Notes under the pieces: model-generated
Told to the model about the DNA's origin: nothing
The model's input: the letters and a program-made list of their open reading frames with translations, nothing else
Databases searched by the model: none
In this document: positions 17,715-24,372 of the stretch, one piece after another
Position numbering within the stretch: the stretch's first letter is position 1
Layout: each line of letters starts with the position of its first letter
Assembly: GCA_029573495.1 (NCBI GenBank)
Contig: JAKQEI010000008.1
Location: 1-45,338 of the forward strand
DNA from: Bacteroidota bacterium
Lineage (GTDB): Bacteria; Bacteroidota; Bacteroidia; Flavobacteriales_F; PHOS-HE28
Reading direction: 5' to 3'
Length of the DNA stretch: 45,338 bases
Translations under genes and position numbers: made by a program

Positions 17715-18263
17715 TCAGTTCATGGAAACGCCCGGCAGCTTGCGCATGTGCTTGTAATGCAGGCCGAGGGCCTCCAGCAGCAGACGCATGTGCCCTTCCG
17801 CTTCCGCCGTGCTCTCGCTCACCTCCTTCCCTTGGGCACGCAACAACATCACGCCATAGATCGCGGTGAAGCAGGTGGTGATGGGACCATCGGCCTGATC
17901 GTCGGCCTGGCTTTGCAGGGAGATGATGCCGGGTTTGGCAGCCTCATAGAGAGCCTCGTAATCACTGTCGTCCACTACCTCCACAAGGGTATGGTGAAGC
18001 ACTTCCAGTTCATTGACCACCTCCTCCACCTCGCTCAGGTGACCATGCTGCTCCAGCCCCTCTTCCTTCATCTGAAGGATGATGTCCTGGTACCATTCCC
18101 GTACTTCCAACTTGGCCTCCTCATCAGCATCCATCGGGGCGATGAGCAGTTCCTCCACTTTCGCGATGTCCAGATCGTTGGCGCGCATGAGGTCCTCGAT
18201 GTGCCACATGCTGATCACGTAGCTCGCGATGTTGTTCTGCTTCTTGTCGTCCAGCAACCCCAT
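17715..18263 (-). CDS. DUF4924 family protein
   Basis: A 182-residue acidic, all-helical cytoplasmic protein resembling DUF4924, a Bacteroidota family without known function. The typical opening KKQNNIASYVISMWHIEDLM is present, as is a C-terminal KEVSESTAEAEGHMRLLLEAL segment. I chose ATG 18263, which lies 2 bp after the stop of the OmpH-like gene, over a TTG two codons upstream. Position between an OmpH/Skp-like chaperone gene and an OstA-like gene suggests a role in envelope assembly or simply co-regulation. Confidence 0.82.
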   Translation of the reverse strand: MGLLDDKKQNNIASYVISMWHIEDLMRANDLDIAKVEELLIAPMDADEEAKLEVREWYQDIILQMKEEGLEQHGHLSEVEEVVNELEVLHHTLVEVVDDSDYEALYEAAKPGIISLQSQADDQADGPITTCFTAIYGVMLLRAQGKEVSESTAEAEGHMRLLLEALGLHYKHMRKLPGVSMN

Positions 18264-18265
18264 GG

Positions 18266-18913
18266 TCAATGGTCCCTGGTTTTCGCGGCCCGATAGCGCT
18301 CGTTCAATCCGCTGATCAGTTCGTCGGTGACGTCCAGGCCCGGATTACCCACCCAGATCTGGCCGCCGTTCTGAACGCTGAAGATGTAGTCGAAGCCAGC
18401 GCTCTTGTTGAAGGTGCCCAAATGGTCACGCAGCTCCTTGGTGATCTCCGTGAGCATCTCGGCTTCCATACGGGCCAGTTGTTCCTCGCTGCGCGCCTGC
18501 TGTCCCTGGATCCGGGCCATCAGTTCCTGGAGCTCCTGTTCATCCTTGGCCACCTCCGCCTGCGTGCTGTATGTGTGGTCCTTGCGCATCAATTCCTCGT
18601 AACGCGCCTGTGCCTTCGCCATCTCGCTCTTCAGGTTCCCCTCCAGGCGCTGACCTTCCGAGCGGAAGCGCTTGTCCTTCTCGGCGATCAGTTCGTATTT
18701 CTTCTGGACGCTGTCCATATAGAAGAAGGCGATCCGGGCATCCTGCAGTGCCATGGTGTCCCGCGTGATGGCCGCAGGACGCTCCGCGGGTACCTCGGTC
18801 TCCGCGAGGTCTTGCCGCGGCGCGGGAGCGGTGGAGCGTGTCAGGGACCAACCCAGGAGAACGGACAGGACCAGGTTCCAGAGGATCAGCAGGTAGGAGG
18901 TGTTCTTCGACAT
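18266..18913 (-). CDS. OmpH/Skp-like periplasmic chaperone
   Basis: A 215-residue protein with an N-terminal membrane anchor or signal (LLILWNLVLSVLLGWSL), a short Pro/Ala-rich linker, then the OmpH core: RIAFFYMDSVQKKYELI, a long coiled coil (about 80-160, rich in E/Q/R) forming the two tentacles, and a C-terminal YIFSVQNGGQIWVGNPGLDVTDELI strand-helix unit. Skp-type trimers hold unfolded outer-membrane proteins in the periplasm. It is first in the operon with DUF4924 and OstA-like genes. Its promoter box (TACCTTTG) sits just upstream of a perfect hairpin in the leader. Confidence 0.88.
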   Translation of the reverse strand: MSKNTSYLLILWNLVLSVLLGWSLTRSTAPAPRQDLAETEVPAERPAAITRDTMALQDARIAFFYMDSVQKKYELIAEKDKRFRSEGQRLEGNLKSEMAKAQARYEELMRKDHTYSTQAEVAKDEQELQELMARIQGQQARSEEQLARMEAEMLTEITKELRDHLGTFNKSAGFDYIFSVQNGGQIWVGNPGLDVTDELISGLNERYRAAKTRDH

Positions 18914-18926
18914 ACGCGGTTATAGC

Positions 18927-18954
18927 GAACGCCCCTTCGGTGGAAGGGGCGTTC
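18927..18954 (-). terminator. Perfect 12-bp hairpin between hmuS operon and ompH-like gene
   Basis: GAACGCCCCTTC (18927-18938) and GAAGGGGCGTTC (18943-18954) form a perfect 12-bp stem with a 4-nt loop. It could end the hmuS-miniprotein transcript. There is no T-run, and it lies directly behind a -7 box, so it may instead be a leader structure of the ompH-like mRNA. Confidence 0.55.
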
Positions 18955-18961
18955 AAAGGTA
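18954..18961 (-). promoter_or_regulatory. -7 box of the ompH-like operon
   Basis: Read on the minus strand this is TACCTTTG, a full match to the Bacteroidota -7 consensus, 40 nt before the ATG at 18913 and adjoining the hairpin at 18927-18954. Confidence 0.5.
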
Positions 18962-19010
18962 ACGGGCTCGCCCGGAACGTTCTGATCCGGCCTTGGTCCC
19001 ACCGGACCGG

Positions 19011-19163
19011 TCAACACGCCCAGAGGGTGCCCGCACCAGCGAGGATCGCCAGCCAAACGAGCCCTTTCACGAGGAAGAACAGGAAGCCGGCCACTCCGAA
19101 CCGCTTCAGCCAGTTCATTTTCTTCCCTTTGTCCCCCTTCATGATCGGGAGCCGGGAGCTCAT
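19011..19163 (-). CDS. 50-residue membrane miniprotein coupled to hmuS
   Basis: A short gene found by reading the gap below hmuS. It encodes about 50 residues: a basic N-terminal part (MSSRLPIMKGDKGKKMNWLK) then a hydrophobic helix (FGVAGFLFFLVKGLVWLAIL) and a short AGAGTLWAC tail. Its ATG overlaps the hmuS stop in an ATGA arrangement, which favours the start at 19163; later in-frame ATGs at 19142 and 19118 are possible (44 or 36 codons). A single-span inner-membrane protein is predicted. Function unknown; coupling to a haem-degrading factor suggests a link with haem use. Confidence 0.6.
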   Translation of the reverse strand: MSSRLPIMKGDKGKKMNWLKRFGVAGFLFFLVKGLVWLAILAGAGTLWAC

Positions 19164-20236
19164 GGGCGCCATGCGTTCTCCACCTCAGCGGCGAGGTTCC
19201 GCCATTCGGTCAGCTCCGGTATCCCCGGCTTGCGCGCACCGAAGACCTGCACGATCTGGTCACCGTTGGTATCGTAGCATTCCAGTGCGGTCACCATGCC
19301 ATCAACGGTCGGTTTGCGCACGATCCAACTTTCCGTGATCGCCTCCTCGCGCACATGCAGGTTGAACTCAGGGTCGAGCACATTGAACCAGCCGCGGGCA
19401 TCCACGACGTTCTTCACCGCACCGGTATGGATCTGTATCATGCCCGGGTTGCCCACGAAGACCATGATCGGAAGAGCGCGTTCTGCCGCACTGGAGAGCA
19501 CCTGCCGCAATGCTTTGCCACCGACCCTCACGGCGTGACCGCCCTCCGGTGCAAGGCGCAGCGCCTGGGTGCGTGATACACGGAAGCGGCCGAGCAGCAT
19601 GTGGAAGTCATGCGTGTCCTTGAGCCCCAGCCAGGCCTCGCGTAGCCCGCTCACATCGACGGCCGTATCGGGCATCTCCGGGGTGCGCGGCTTGCGCGCC
19701 GTAACCACCACCTTCTCGCTTTGCACCTCGTGGGTGAACGAAGCGACCAGGCCGTCGTATGCGTCGGCATGGCTCTTCTCGGTGAGATACACCTTGTGGA
19801 TGGCCGATCCATCATGGGCGAAGAACTGAAGGCTGCGCCGAGGTCCCTTGGGACCATCCTCCGTCACAGCGAAGGCATGCGCCCATGAACCCCAGAAGAT
19901 CCGCAGGTCGATGTCCCTGCCAACGAAGAGGCCGACAGGACCTTTATCCAGCGATGCATTGAGGTAGATGCCGTGACGCTCGTGCACGACGTCATCGTTG
20001 CGGGTCAGGGCCATCAATGGTCCCAGGCTTTCCAACTGACCGAGGATCGCGGCGAATTCGGGGCGCAAGCGGACCACGCTTTTCCCAACGCCCAACACGA
20101 GCAGTTCCAATTCCGTGACGCCCAGTGCCTGCGCGGCGTTCCGGATACGGAGAGTGGGTTGTTCCTGGAGGAGTTCGGCCCAACGGGCGCGCAGATCGGT
20201 GGCCGGTGTCGTCGTCGGCTCGGTGATGATGCTCAT
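19160..20236 (-). CDS. hmuS: Hemin-degrading factor HmuS/HemS family
   Basis: A 358-residue cytoplasmic protein with the two tandem HemS/ChuX repeats of the full-length family (about 10-180 and 190-358). Members bind haem and release iron, in some cases by anaerobic or reductive ring opening. Recognisable blocks are RNDDVVHERHGIY near 80, RIFWGSWAHAFAV near 110, MVFVGNPGMIQIHTGAV near 265 and DPEFNLHVREEAI near 290. The rest of a haem uptake locus (TonB receptor, ABC transporter) is absent from this window. A -7-like TCCCTTTG ends 5 nt before the ATG. The downstream miniprotein overlaps it by 4 bp. Confidence 0.92.
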   Translation of the reverse strand: MSIITEPTTTPATDLRARWAELLQEQPTLRIRNAAQALGVTELELLVLGVGKSVVRLRPEFAAILGQLESLGPLMALTRNDDVVHERHGIYLNASLDKGPVGLFVGRDIDLRIFWGSWAHAFAVTEDGPKGPRRSLQFFAHDGSAIHKVYLTEKSHADAYDGLVASFTHEVQSEKVVVTARKPRTPEMPDTAVDVSGLREAWLGLKDTHDFHMLLGRFRVSRTQALRLAPEGGHAVRVGGKALRQVLSSAAERALPIMVFVGNPGMIQIHTGAVKNVVDARGWFNVLDPEFNLHVREEAITESWIVRKPTVDGMVTALECYDTNGDQIVQVFGARKPGIPELTEWRNLAAEVENAWRP

Positions 20237-20241
20237 GGCCG

Positions 20242-20249
20242 CAAAGGGA
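20242..20249 (-). promoter_or_regulatory. Possible -7 box abutting hmuS start
   Basis: Minus-strand TCCCTTTG (one mismatch to TAnnTTTG) ends 5 nt before the ATG at 20236, the same spacing as at fur and relA. Confidence 0.35.
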
Positions 20250-20303
20250 CATCACCCGGTCGCGGGATGGTATAACGCGATCGGGGGATTTCTCCGAGCG
20301 GGC

Positions 20304-21032
20304 TTACAGACTGAGCAGGTCCTTGAAACGTGCCGCCTGTCGGCGCGATACCTCCATGCTCTCCGGATCGCCGTTCTTGTCAAGGCTCTTCAACTTGACC
20401 ATCAGGCCACCATTGAACCACGGTTCGATCTTGTCCACCCAGCGCAGGTTGATGATATGCTTGCGGCTAGCACGGAAGTACACGAGCGGGTCCAGCTTCT
20501 CCTCCAGCTTGTTCAACGAACGGAGCACGAGCGGCTTCTGGTCCTCGAAACGTACGCGCACGTAGTTCCCCTCGCTCTCGAAATAACGCACGTCCTTCAA
20601 GGTCACGAACCAGCATTTCTCCCCGTCCTTCAGGAAGATCTGATCCGTTTCATGCAGCACCTCGCGCTGGGGAAGGTCCGGGTCCCGCTTCGTCTGCAGC
20701 TTGCCCAGTGCCGCTGCGAGGCGCTCAGGATCGATGGGCTTCACGACGTAGTCCAAGGCGTTCACCTGGAAGGCGCGCAGGGCATGCTCGTCATAGGCCG
20801 TCACGAAGATCACCTGCGGCGCGGGGTCCAGGGCGGCGAGGAGTTCGAACCCATCCCGACCGGGCATGTTCACGTCCAGGAAGATGAGGTCAGGCCGTTT
20901 TTCGGCCACGAGCGCCTCCGCTTCATCGGCGTTCGCCGCCTCGCCGATCACCTCGATGGCATCGTGTTTCTCCAGCAGGCTGGCGAGTTCCTTGCGCGCC
21001 AGCCGTTCGTCATCTACGATCAGTGCTTTCAT
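20304..21032 (-). CDS. LytTR-family response regulator
   Basis: A 242-residue regulator with an N-terminal receiver domain (VDDER at 6-10, phospho-acceptor D53 in FLDVNMPG, the conserved Lys in DYVVKPID near 104) and a C-terminal LytTR DNA-binding domain (about 140-240, with FLKDGEKCWFV, YFESEGNYVRV and FRASRKHIINL). It lies 25 bp behind the LytS-type kinase gene on the same strand and is its cognate partner. Targets in this window are unknown. Confidence 0.95.
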   Translation of the reverse strand: MKALIVDDERLARKELASLLEKHDAIEVIGEAANADEAEALVAEKRPDLIFLDVNMPGRDGFELLAALDPAPQVIFVTAYDEHALRAFQVNALDYVVKPIDPERLAAALGKLQTKRDPDLPQREVLHETDQIFLKDGEKCWFVTLKDVRYFESEGNYVRVRFEDQKPLVLRSLNKLEEKLDPLVYFRASRKHIINLRWVDKIEPWFNGGLMVKLKSLDKNGDPESMEVSRRQAARFKDLLSL

Positions 21033-21057
21033 GTTACCTGCGTGCGATCAAGGTGTG

Positions 21058-22149
21058 TCAAGGTAGGGTGTTGGTGCCGGTCTCCGTACGCAATGGAACG
21101 TGGACCCGGCTTTCCACCGTGCCGTCCACGTTCACGATCTCGAAGCGCGCCAGCCCCCCATAGATCATGTTCAGTCGCCTGCGCGTGTTCAGAAGGCCGA
21201 TCCCACTGCCGCGCACCTTGCCCGGGGTGAAGTGACCGGTGTTCCGGACCACGAGTTCGAGACCATCCGCGGAGCGTTGTGCCTTCACATGCAGATCGCC
21301 ACCTTCCACCAAAGGCGCGATACCGTGGCGTACCGCGTTCTCCACGAGCGTTTGCAACAGCATGGGGGGGACCTGTTCCCGCACCAGGTCAACGGGCACA
21401 TCGAAGGTGTAGCGAAGGCGTTCTTCGAAGCGCATGTGCTCCAGTTCAAGGTAGGCCTTCACGATATCGATCTCCTCTCCGAGCGGGACCACATCACGTT
21501 TCACCGTGGCCATCGCATTGCGAAGGATGGCGCTCAACTGCGTGATCGCACGTTTCGCCTTCTCCGGGTCCTCGTCCACCAGGGCCCGGATGCCGTTCAG
21601 CGCATTGAACATGAAGTGCGGGTTCATCTGCGCGCGCAGCGTGTTCAGCTGATTATCACGGTTGGCGGTCTCCAGCCGGAGGTTCCGGATCTCCTCGCGC
21701 CGGCTGCGGACGAAGTAGACATAGGCGAAGTAGCCCAGCGACCAGATGAAGAGCAGGACCGTCCAGTTGATCGTGTTCAGGAGGATCGCAAGCGGGTCCG
21801 GCACGAGCATGGGAGCGTAGCCGGGAAAGAAGATGTCGTGCACCACCGCCATCATCAGGAAGGCGGCCATGCTCAGCAGCAACGCCACAAGGGTGAGCCG
21901 TGGGAGGACGAAGCCGATGGCCTGCTCCAGCCAGCCGTTCGTGATGATCACATGTCTGAACCAATGGCTGACACCAAGACCGGTGAAGTAGAAGAGCACC
22001 AGGACCTTCAGCTGATCAACGGTCAGCGCACGGTCCTGATAGATGTACAAGCTGATCACGGTGACCAGCAGGGCCCACGCCAGCAACTGCGTGCCCCAGT
22101 AAATGGTGCGGGCACGCCAGGGGGATATCCTGCGGATGATGGGTGGCAT
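21058..22149 (-). CDS. LytS-type sensor histidine kinase
   Basis: A 363-residue kinase with four transmembrane helices (about 20-40, 47-65, 82-105, 124-147) and no sizeable extracellular sensor, followed by a coiled linker and the His_kinase dimerisation domain with QMNPHFMFNALNGI, where H178 is the phospho-site. The ATPase domain shows LLQTLVENAVRHGI (N box) and GSGIGLLNTRRRL (G box). It is expressed ahead of the LytTR regulator. TAATTTCG on the minus strand (22170-22163) is a good -7 box 13 nt before the ATG; the divergent acpH-like gene has its own box. Confidence 0.94.
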   Translation of the reverse strand: MPPIIRRISPWRARTIYWGTQLLAWALLVTVISLYIYQDRALTVDQLKVLVLFYFTGLGVSHWFRHVIITNGWLEQAIGFVLPRLTLVALLLSMAAFLMMAVVHDIFFPGYAPMLVPDPLAILLNTINWTVLLFIWSLGYFAYVYFVRSRREEIRNLRLETANRDNQLNTLRAQMNPHFMFNALNGIRALVDEDPEKAKRAITQLSAILRNAMATVKRDVVPLGEEIDIVKAYLELEHMRFEERLRYTFDVPVDLVREQVPPMLLQTLVENAVRHGIAPLVEGGDLHVKAQRSADGLELVVRNTGHFTPGKVRGSGIGLLNTRRRLNMIYGGLARFEIVNVDGTVESRVHVPLRTETGTNTLP

Positions 22150-22162
22150 GATCGGTGTGGTG

Positions 22163-22170
22163 CGAAATTA
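22163..22170 (-). promoter_or_regulatory. -7 box of the LytS/LytTR operon
   Basis: Minus-strand TAATTTCG matches TAnnTTCG and ends 13 nt before the kinase ATG at 22149. Confidence 0.5.
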
Positions 22171-22241
22171 CCGGTGCCTCCGCGTCAGGTGGTCCTGATC
22201 ACACGAGCGGCTTGGACGAGGTGCCATCGGGGTGGCGGCGG

Positions 22242-22249
22242 TACCTTCG
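22242..22249 (+). promoter_or_regulatory. -7 box of the acpH-like operon
   Basis: TACCTTCG matches TAnnTTCG and ends 8 nt before the ATG at 22258, leaving room for only a few leader nucleotides. Confidence 0.5.
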
Positions 22250-22257
22250 CGGTCCGC

Positions 22258-22833
22258 ATGAATTTCCTCGCGCACCTGTTCTTATCCGGATCCGATACGG
22301 AGGTGATCGTGGGCAACTTCATGGGCGATGCGGTGAAGGGAAGGGACCTTTCCCGCTTCACGCCGGACATCGAACGGGGCCTTCGGTTGCATCGCTCCAT
22401 CGACTCGTTCACCGATACGCACCCGATGGTCTTGCAGGGACGGGAACGGGTGCATGCGCATGCGGGTCGATACGCAGCCGTCGTGATGGACCTGTTCTAC
22501 GATCATCTCCTTGCCGTGGGATGGGATGCGTTCCATCCGGAGCCATTGCAGGTGTTCACGAACAGGATGTACGCCTTGCTTGAGGCGAATGAGCACCGCA
22601 TGCCTGACCGGACACGCAGGATGCTGCCCTACATGGTGGCTGGTGACTGGCTCACGAGCTATGCCACTTTGGAGGGTATTGGCCTCGCTTTGGAGGGCCT
22701 TTCGCGGCGCGTTCCCCATGGTCGACCCATGCGTGGCGCCGAGCGCGTTCTGGCCGAGCATCGCGACGCATACCTCCACGAGTTCCGCCATTTCCTGCCC
22801 CAGGTCGTGGAGCACACCGCCGGATACCGATGA
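22258..22833 (+). CDS. AcpH-like acyl-carrier-protein phosphodiesterase (DUF479)
   Basis: A 191-residue protein of the ACP phosphodiesterase family, which removes the 4'-phosphopantetheine arm from holo-ACP in E. coli. The start at 22258 (MNFLAHLFLSG) is the family's canonical N-terminus. Conserved blocks are VGNFMGDAVKG near 20, GLRLHRSIDSFTDTHP near 42 with the metal-binding His/Asp residues, and VMDLFYDHLLA near 75. It diverges from the LytS gene and overlaps the following transglycosylase gene by 4 bp (ATGA). In Bacteroidota the enzymatic role is not established. Confidence 0.9.
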   Translation: MNFLAHLFLSGSDTEVIVGNFMGDAVKGRDLSRFTPDIERGLRLHRSIDSFTDTHPMVLQGRERVHAHAGRYAAVVMDLFYDHLLAVGWDAFHPEPLQVFTNRMYALLEANEHRMPDRTRRMLPYMVAGDWLTSYATLEGIGLALEGLSRRVPHGRPMRGAERVLAEHRDAYLHEFRHFLPQVVEHTAGYR

Positions 22834-24290
22834 CCGTCAAGCAGCGCACCGGGCTCTGGATCCTGCTTGCAGCGGTGGTCGGTGCTTTCGTGGTTGGTTG
22901 GTTCATCCGGTCACGGCGAATGAGCGCCATGGACCATGTGCCCTGGGCCGCTCCGAAAGTGGAACGCGACCTGACGGAGATCCGGTCGGACACCCTGCGG
23001 ATGCTCACGATCAGGGATCCGCTTATTTGGGAGGAGCGGCCCTCCGCTGTCACGGGCTTCGAGTTCGAGGTGGTGGAGCGCTTCGTACGGCAACTGGGTG
23101 TCCCGCTCAAAGTGCTGGAGATGACGGATCGCGACAGCATGTACCAATGGCTTCAGGACGGCCGTGGTGATCTGATCGCGGCGAGCTACGTACCCCTTCG
23201 ACCGGAGAGGAAGTGGTTCGCGACATCCCTGCCTTTGTACACGGTCAACCCCATGATCGCAAGGATCCGATCAGGGGGAAAGGAAGGGCGGACCCCGGCG
23301 GAGGCCGATAGTGTGGTGGTGAGCGACTGGTCACCGTTCCGTAACGGACCGCACGGGAGAGGGCCGGTCAAGGGGACGGTCACGGCCCGGTGCACCCCGG
23401 ACGAGGCACTGGTCGATGTATTGCTGGGTCGTTCAGCGGCCTGCGTGGTGACCGATGCGGTGGCCATGCACGAAGGTGTGCGGATGTCGGCGCTGGAGTT
23501 CATCCCGGTCAAGGGTGGTGACCGGGAGATCAGCTTCGCCATGCGCACGAACGCACCGGAGCTGAAGGCGACGCTGGATACATGGTTGGCAGCTCCGGAG
23601 GAGACCCGCTTCCGCAGTGCAATGCTGGATGGTTACCTCGGTCGCTTGCCCAAGCCCGGGCCCTTACGCCAGCGTACGATGCCTGTCGCGGCGGATAGCA
23701 TCTCCCCGTATGATGCGGAGTTCAGGGCGCATGGCGCTACGGCGGGTTGGGAATGGGAGTTGCTGGCGGCCATGGCCTGGCGTGAATCGCGATTCGACAG
23801 CACCGCCATCTCCAGCAAGGGGGCGCTTGGCATCATGCAGTTCATGCCGACCACGGCCGTCCGGTACGGTCTCGACACCGCCATGTCGGTGGGTGACCAT
23901 ATCCGGGCCGCCGGCCGCTATATCGCTCGCCTGGATACGGTCTGGATGCGCGCCGTTCCCGACCGTAGCCAAAGGCTGCGATTCGTCCTGGCATCGTACA
24001 ACGCCGGTGTGGGCCATATCATCGATGCCCAACGCCTGGCGGAACGGCTCGGCCTCGATCCCAAGCGCTGGGAGGACAACGTGGAACGTGCCGTATTGCT
24101 CCTGGCCAAACCGGCCTTCTACATGCGGCCGGAATTGAAGAACGGCTATTGCAAGGGGAGCCAGGTGTTCCATTATGTCCGTGATATCATCGGCCTTTAC
24201 GAGCACCTTGTCCGATCAGGGAAGCCCGTTCGGAAGCGGGCCATGGGAGCCTCTCCGACGCGTGCGTCGGGCGTCATGTCCCGCGGTTGA
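22830..24290 (+). CDS. MltF-like membrane-bound lytic transglycosylase
   Basis: A 486-residue inner-membrane or secreted protein with an N-terminal hydrophobic helix (about 9-26). Residues about 55-265 form a family 3 solute-binding domain (FEFEVVERFVRQLGVPLKVLEM). Residues about 300-460 form an SLT lysozyme-like domain, with catalytic E319 in AMAWRESRFD followed by ISSKGALGIMQFMP and the ASYNAGVGHI block. This domain order is that of MltF, which cleaves peptidoglycan to 1,6-anhydromuropeptides. It overlaps the upstream acpH-like gene by 4 bp, so the two are translationally coupled. Confidence 0.92.
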   Translation: MTVKQRTGLWILLAAVVGAFVVGWFIRSRRMSAMDHVPWAAPKVERDLTEIRSDTLRMLTIRDPLIWEERPSAVTGFEFEVVERFVRQLGVPLKVLEMTDRDSMYQWLQDGRGDLIAASYVPLRPERKWFATSLPLYTVNPMIARIRSGGKEGRTPAEADSVVVSDWSPFRNGPHGRGPVKGTVTARCTPDEALVDVLLGRSAACVVTDAVAMHEGVRMSALEFIPVKGGDREISFAMRTNAPELKATLDTWLAAPEETRFRSAMLDGYLGRLPKPGPLRQRTMPVAADSISPYDAEFRAHGATAGWEWELLAAMAWRESRFDSTAISSKGALGIMQFMPTTAVRYGLDTAMSVGDHIRAAGRYIARLDTVWMRAVPDRSQRLRFVLASYNAGVGHIIDAQRLAERLGLDPKRWEDNVERAVLLLAKPAFYMRPELKNGYCKGSQVFHYVRDIIGLYEHLVRSGKPVRKRAMGASPTRASGVMSRG

Positions 24291-24360
24291 TGGTGAGGCA
24301 CGGGCCTGAACCAGCCTCGGATGGGTCGCCCTGCTTCGTACTGCGCGATCGATGAGCGTT

Positions 24361-24368
24361 TACCTTCG
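24361..24368 (+). promoter_or_regulatory. -7 box abutting the deiminase start
   Basis: TACCTTCG ends only 4 nt before the ATG at 24373. A TTCG at 24335-24338 lies 22 nt upstream as a possible -33 element. This points to a leaderless mRNA. Confidence 0.5.
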
Positions 24369-24372
24369 GACC

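Noticed and set aside
18264..18269. TTG start two codons upstream for the DUF4924 gene
   Set aside because: The family normally begins at the ATG at 18263, and the TTG would sit on the preceding stop codon.
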